Source: Nocardia anaemiae NBRC 100462
Lineage (GTDB): Bacteria > Actinomycetota > Actinomycetes > Mycobacteriales > Mycobacteriaceae
Assembly: GCF_001612725.1 (NCBI RefSeq)
Contig: NZ_BDAZ01000061.1
Span: forward strand, 1-64,000
Reading direction: 5' to 3'
Length of the DNA stretch: 64,000 bases
The notes under the pieces were generated by a model. That model had not been told where the DNA came from. It did not search any database and was given only the letters and a program-made list of their open reading frames with translations. The translations under genes and the position numbers were made by a program. How positions within the stretch are numbered: position 1 is the stretch's first letter; each line of letters begins with the position of its first letter. Shown here in pieces: positions 60,006 through 64,000 of the stretch.

Positions 60006-61460
60006 ATGCCAGCGACAGTGACATTGTCGGTGACTTCTGGTCCGACCGAGGGCGAGCGGTTCGTTTACTCCGAAAAGGCGCATTGCGTCGTCGGTCGCGC
60101 CGCCGACTGCCATCCGCAGCTTGTGGAGCATGGTCCGCGGCCATTGGTGTCGCGCCATCATTGCCTGTTCGATATCAATCCGCCGGATGTTCGGGTGCGA
60201 GATTTCGGTAGCCTCAACGGAACTCACGTCAACGGCATCGAGATCGGGCGCAGGTTGCCGGGCCAGACACCGGAAGAGGGTGCGCTGTTGGAGTTTCGGG
60301 AACGCGACCTTGTCGATGGAGACGAGATTCGGTTGGGTGACACCGTGATCCGGGTCGGTGTGGTCGTTCCACCGGCTTGTCGCCACTGCGGCACCGAGAT
60401 CGGGTCAGATGTCGACGTTTGTCGTCGGTGCCGCGCGACCGGAGTACTGGCGTCAGAGCGGTCACGGTGCACGCTCTGTGGACGCGAAACATCCGATCGG
60501 CGGGCGGGAAAACTGTTGTGTGACAGCTGCAAACGGGATCGGCATGCGCTGGCGTCGGCACTATTGCGTAATGCCGAGGCCGGGCACGAGGGCCTGTTCG
60601 CGATCCGCGGGTACGAGTTGGTCCGTGAACTCGGCCGCGGCGGGCAGGGTGTCGTCTACCTGATGCGCCATACCGATTCGGGCGAGCCCCGCGCACTCAA
60701 GGTGCTGTCGGCGCAGGTCGCGGTCGATCCAGGCGCAGAACGGAGTTTTCTACGCGAGATGGACAGCGTCCGCGGGCTGAACCACCCGAATATCATCGGC
60801 TTCCAAGAGGGCGGTGTGTTCGGGGCGACTTTCTACTTCGTGTGCGAGTACTGCGACGGCGGCAGTGTGGACCAATTGGTCAAGCGCAGCGGCCCGCTCG
60901 CTGTCGAGCAGGCGGTGCGCATCGCGGTGCAAGCGTTGGAAGGACTGGACTACGCCCACAATGTGCCGGTCGACTGGGCAACCAGTGATTTCGGGCAGAC
61001 CGCGATCGGACTGGTGCACCGCGACGTCAAACCGGCGAACATCCTGCTCAACGGATCAAGGGCAGCACAGGTAGCGAAGCTGGCCGATTTCGGGCTGGCC
61101 AAGGCTTTCGACCGGGCGGGACTGTCCGGGCACACCATGACCGGATCGACGGCCGGCACAGTGGCGTTCATGGCGCGCCCGCAACTGGTCAACTACAAGT
61201 TCGCCAAACCGGCGGTCGATGTGTGGGCGATGGCGGCGACACTGTACTTCATGCTCACCGGCCACACGCCGCGAGACTTTCCACGTGCGGCCGATCCGAT
61301 CGCGATTGTGTTGAGCACGAACGCGATCCCCTTACGTACCCGCAATCCCGCGATACCCAAGAGATTGGCTGAGGTCATCGACGAGGCCTTGATCGACGAC
61401 CCGAACATCCGGATAACCACCGCGACCCAGCTATGCGAAGCATTGTTGGAGGCGTTGTGA
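60006..61460 (+). CDS. FHA, zinc-ribbon and Ser/Thr kinase fusion protein
   Basis: A 484-residue three-part protein. Residues 1-117 are an FHA domain with all reader features (GRAADC, LVSRHHC, FGSLNGTHVNG). Residues 125-175 hold two CxxC zinc ribbons (C125, C128, C139, C142; C155, C158, C172, C175). Residues 203-480 are a kinase with a Gly-rich loop GRGGQGVVY, K232, HRD at 338-340, DFG from D361. The activation segment reads GTVAFMARPQLVNYKFA where APE is usual, seen in FHA-kinase fusions. There is no transmembrane segment. The gene ends in a GTGA overlap with the next. Confidence 0.88.
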   Translation: MPATVTLSVTSGPTEGERFVYSEKAHCVVGRAADCHPQLVEHGPRPLVSRHHCLFDINPPDVRVRDFGSLNGTHVNGIEIGRRLPGQTPEEGALLEFRERDLVDGDEIRLGDTVIRVGVVVPPACRHCGTEIGSDVDVCRRCRATGVLASERSRCTLCGRETSDRRAGKLLCDSCKRDRHALASALLRNAEAGHEGLFAIRGYELVRELGRGGQGVVYLMRHTDSGEPRALKVLSAQVAVDPGAERSFLREMDSVRGLNHPNIIGFQEGGVFGATFYFVCEYCDGGSVDQLVKRSGPLAVEQAVRIAVQALEGLDYAHNVPVDWATSDFGQTAIGLVHRDVKPANILLNGSRAAQVAKLADFGLAKAFDRAGLSGHTMTGSTAGTVAFMARPQLVNYKFAKPAVDVWAMAATLYFMLTGHTPRDFPRAADPIAIVLSTNAIPLRTRNPAIPKRLAEVIDEALIDDPNIRITTATQLCEALLEAL

Positions 61461-63103
61461 GCGGGTGGGACTGTGAGGTGAGCGAACTCGTGCGCGAGTT
61501 CCGCGCTGCGGGTGTCACGGACCCGCACGCTCTGGCAAGCAAGGCCGCGGCGGCGGGTCTCGAAGCCGACCACAGCAAAACGTCGGATCAGAGCCGGTAT
61601 TTCGTGTTCCGCGGCATCGATGCCGAGATGGCCAAATGCTTCTTGTTGGACGAGCTGTCGGTGGATGAATGGCATGTGTACTTCGTTGTCGAGACCGCCG
61701 ACGGCATCTGGGGCAGGGATATCAATGGGCTTTATCTAGAGCAACTACGGCCCTGGCAACTCGACATCAGCGCACAATACGTGGCGCGCATCGCGAGGAT
61801 TCCGGGCGTGTTGAGCGAATCGTCCGGGGTGGTGACCGCGGCACGCGGAATTGCCGACAACTTCGTGGTCGAACTCGTCTGCGGGAACTGCCGAGCCCGG
61901 TGGTGGGACGGTGTCCGCTACCAGGACCGCACCGCGGTGCGATGCCCGATATGCCGGACATTCAACGCGGTGGACGCCAATATGATTCATGTCGAATTCG
62001 GTTCGGATGGTTCGTCGTCGACGGCACCGCCGACGAACCTCTCGGCGACGCTGCCCCCGACCGATCAGCAGCTGCGCCAGCCCGGGTGGATCGCCACGCG
62101 ACTCGCTGAACTCGTCGGGACGGGTCTGTCGGGATTCAGCAAGCTCACCACCAGACAGCAGATGATGGCCTTGAGTCCCAGCCACCTCGATTCCCTCCTC
62201 GCACGCGATGATCCGGCCGAGGAATGGATTCGCGGCTGGGTCGAGATCCGGGCGATCGGGCACCAACTCGACCGGGTGGGCGGTGCCGAACTGATGCGTG
62301 CCGTGGCAGACCAATTCGGTCGCGCCGACAGAACTGTGATCAGAATCGATGGGCCTCTCACCCTGTGGCGATTCGACGGCGCGGATTTCGTCAGCGACGA
62401 TGTGGACAGGCTCTGTGTCGCGGATACGACCGGCATGATCGACACGATCTGGGACCGAATCGGCGGTCGGGAGCCCTGTTCGACATTCCTGTTACAGGAC
62501 ACCCGCGGCTGGATCGAGATCAAGCCGATCTGGAAAAGTCGATTGGTGGGGCTCACAGCCGAGACCGAGCCGTGGGCGGTCGAAATCCCGCACCCCGACG
62601 GAACACAGACGAGAATTGTCATCCCGGCACCGCAGAGTCTTGCCGACCTCGTTGCCGAAGCAAACGCTTGTTGCGGCGACGCCTGGCAACTCTTTCCCGC
62701 GTTGACGCTCGAGGAGAAGCGGTGGCTACTCGACTACGGCCCGATCGGACTCGGCATGGCACTGAAGGCGCGCAAGGGTGAGATGAATGTCAGAGGATTC
62801 GGCGTGAATCTCCTGGAAAGACTGAGTGACAATGAATTGAACGAAGCGTTCGTGCTGACCTACCTGTCGCAGCTGGCGCGCGTGCAGTCCGAATCCGTGA
62901 AATCGATCGGGATCCTCCAATACGTCTTCAGGCACGTACCGTTCGACGCCGTTTCCTTGATGAACATCGGAGCTCTATACAGCGATGTCGGAGATCGCCG
63001 CACAGCTGTCGCTTACCTGGAGAAATCGCTCGAGCTCGACCCGGGTAATGCGCGGATTCGAACGAATCTCGCCATCGCGAAACCGGGAACTGAAACCAGG
63101 TAA
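61457..63103 (+). CDS. Unrecognised protein with zinc ribbon and C-terminal TPR
   Basis: A 548-residue protein of no family I know. Residues 1-140 are alpha/beta (VREFRAAGVTDPHALASKAA, WHVYFVVETADGIWGRDING). A zinc ribbon follows with C142, C145, C163, C166. Residues 270-400 are strand-rich. A helical segment and a TPR-like unit (residues about 490-540, SLMNIGALYSDVGDRRTAVA, YLEKSLELDPGN) close it. It is more AT-rich in codon use than its neighbours near the 3' end. GTG 61457 overlaps the kinase stop by 4 nt and has GGAGG 6 nt upstream, so it is co-translated with it. I infer an effector or adaptor of the kinase. Confidence 0.7.
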   Translation: MSGWDCEVSELVREFRAAGVTDPHALASKAAAAGLEADHSKTSDQSRYFVFRGIDAEMAKCFLLDELSVDEWHVYFVVETADGIWGRDINGLYLEQLRPWQLDISAQYVARIARIPGVLSESSGVVTAARGIADNFVVELVCGNCRARWWDGVRYQDRTAVRCPICRTFNAVDANMIHVEFGSDGSSSTAPPTNLSATLPPTDQQLRQPGWIATRLAELVGTGLSGFSKLTTRQQMMALSPSHLDSLLARDDPAEEWIRGWVEIRAIGHQLDRVGGAELMRAVADQFGRADRTVIRIDGPLTLWRFDGADFVSDDVDRLCVADTTGMIDTIWDRIGGREPCSTFLLQDTRGWIEIKPIWKSRLVGLTAETEPWAVEIPHPDGTQTRIVIPAPQSLADLVAEANACCGDAWQLFPALTLEEKRWLLDYGPIGLGMALKARKGEMNVRGFGVNLLERLSDNELNEAFVLTYLSQLARVQSESVKSIGILQYVFRHVPFDAVSLMNIGALYSDVGDRRTAVAYLEKSLELDPGNARIRTNLAIAKPGTETR

Positions 63104-63169
63104 GCGTCGATACGTACCGCCGCGCACGCGAGAACGGATGCGCGCATTCGAATCAGGAGGGCCGGGTTG

Positions 63170-64000
63170 GTGACGGAGTGGCGTGCCGGGGATGTTGTCG
63201 CGGACCTGTACGAAGTTCGCGAGGTCATCGAGTCCGGTGCGCTGGGGCTGGTTTACCGAGTCTGGCATCGAGGTTGGAATGCGGAGCTTGCGGTCAAGGT
63301 TCCACGCCCCGAGCTGCTCGATTCTCCCTCGCATGTAAGCGATTTCGAGTCCGAAGCGCGGACATGGGTCAAGCTCGGGATGCATGCGAACACGGTGGCG
63401 TGTGCGTACGTCCGCCGTATCGACGGCATCCCACGGGTGTTCGCGGAGTGGGTCGACGGCGGTAGTCTTGCCGATGCGGTACGCCGCCGTCGACTATACG
63501 ATGGGGAACCCGAACACGTGATGGCGCGGATTCTGGATATCGCGATCCAGTTCGCGTGGGGGCTGGGGCACGCCCACGCAGCCGGATTGGTGCATCGAGA
63601 TGTCAAGCCCGACAACGTGATGCTGACGCGCGACTGGAACACGAAGGTCACCGATTTCGGATTGGCGCAGGCCCAGCACTTCGGTTTGACACCCGCATAC
63701 TGCTCGCCGGAGCAGGCCCACGCCGCGACGAACTCTTCGGAAATCTTGACTCCGGCAACGGATGTGTGGTCGTGGGCCGTGAGCGTATGGGAGATGTTCG
63801 TCGGCGAGCCACCGTGCCGATACGGGCAGACCGCGCGGGCGGTCTTCGAGTCCTTCCTGAGCGTCCATGTCGCGCAGGCGCCGGGGATCCCATCGCTGCC
63901 AAGGCAACTGGCCGACATCTTGCTGCGCTGCTTTGCTCTGGATCCGGCCGAACGGCCACAAAGCATGGGGCAATTGGCCGACGGACTGATCGCCCTCTAT
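63170..64000 (+). CDS. Serine/threonine protein kinase, 3' partial
   Basis: A kinase domain reading from GTG 63170 (AGGAGG 9 nt upstream) to the window end, 277 codons without a stop. K43 lies in LAVKVPRPE, HRDVKPDN at 142-149, DFG at 162-164, and CSPEQ as the APE region. The activation loop between DFG and the SPEQ region is only about 14 residues. The Gly loop SGALGLVY is degenerate. The gene continues outside, so C-terminal domains (often TPR in such kinases) are unseen. It is 66 nt after the TPR gene. Confidence 0.85.
   Translation, partial: MTEWRAGDVVADLYEVREVIESGALGLVYRVWHRGWNAELAVKVPRPELLDSPSHVSDFESEARTWVKLGMHANTVACAYVRRIDGIPRVFAEWVDGGSLADAVRRRRLYDGEPEHVMARILDIAIQFAWGLGHAHAAGLVHRDVKPDNVMLTRDWNTKVTDFGLAQAQHFGLTPAYCSPEQAHAATNSSEILTPATDVWSWAVSVWEMFVGEPPCRYGQTARAVFESFLSVHVAQAPGIPSLPRQLADILLRCFALDPAERPQSMGQLADGLIALY

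Noticed and set aside
1..64000. CRISPR arrays, insertion sequences, rRNA operons.
   Set aside because: No regularly spaced identical repeats, no transposase motif and no rRNA sequence were seen on reading both strands.

Overview
This window looks like chromosome from a high-GC mycolate actinobacterium, most likely Nocardia or a close relative. That is inferred from gene content, not from a database search. The evidence is uniformly GC-rich codon use, many GTG/TTG starts, several apparently leaderless promoters, mycobacterial-type families (GlbO, NAD-GDH, the Rv1733c-like membrane protein, the DesA3/Rv3230c-type desaturase pair, mycothiol-era DsbA-like protein) and a long block whose gene order matches my memory of M. 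tuberculosis Rv2478c to Rv2464c. I see no insertion sequence, prophage or CRISPR array.

Layout. 1-10 kb: the end of a HerA-type ATPase; a divergent FAD monooxygenase/MarR pair; a diaminopimelate-decarboxylase homologue; an SDR; a fadH-padR operon; an Atg22-type MFS carrier. 10-16 kb: a Phd/RelE-type toxin-antitoxin pair with its own operator; a TetR regulator divergent from a three-gene fatty-acid desaturase operon; a DUF4254 protein; small unknowns. 16-29 kb: a three-gene ABC-2 exporter; an orphan ectB-like transaminase; an L,D-transpeptidase-like lipoprotein; small membrane and secreted proteins; a D-amino-acid oxidase divergent from an amino-acid permease; a membrane Ser/Thr kinase facing a tandem pair of secreted DUF4189 proteins across a very strong hairpin. 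29.6 kb: tRNA-Arg(TCT).

30-59 kb: a CopD-CtaG copper/cytochrome-oxidase protein and a Ser/Thr dehydratase, then the conserved block ssb-like, ettA, gdh, thioesterase, Rv2474c-like, HNH nuclease, glbO, aglA, Rv2472-like, DUF5130, pepN, DsbA-like, rpiB and a Fpg/Nei glycosylase. It is broken by non-conserved insertions: azlCD plus an XRE-cupin regulator; purC, a NUDIX hydrolase, a LysR remnant, an ECF42-type sigma factor with its YCII partner and a flavoprotein reductase; and an M48 protease. A decayed duplicate of the glycosylase 5' end sits directly in front of the real gene.

59-64 kb: the most unusual part. An FHA-plus-helical-domain protein, an FHA/zinc-ribbon/kinase fusion, a 548-residue protein of unrecognised fold with a zinc ribbon and C-terminal TPR, and a second Ser/Thr kinase (cut by the window end) form a tightly spaced co-directional set. 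This is my best candidate for an undescribed phospho-signalling or conflict system. Its function is not shown by the sequence.
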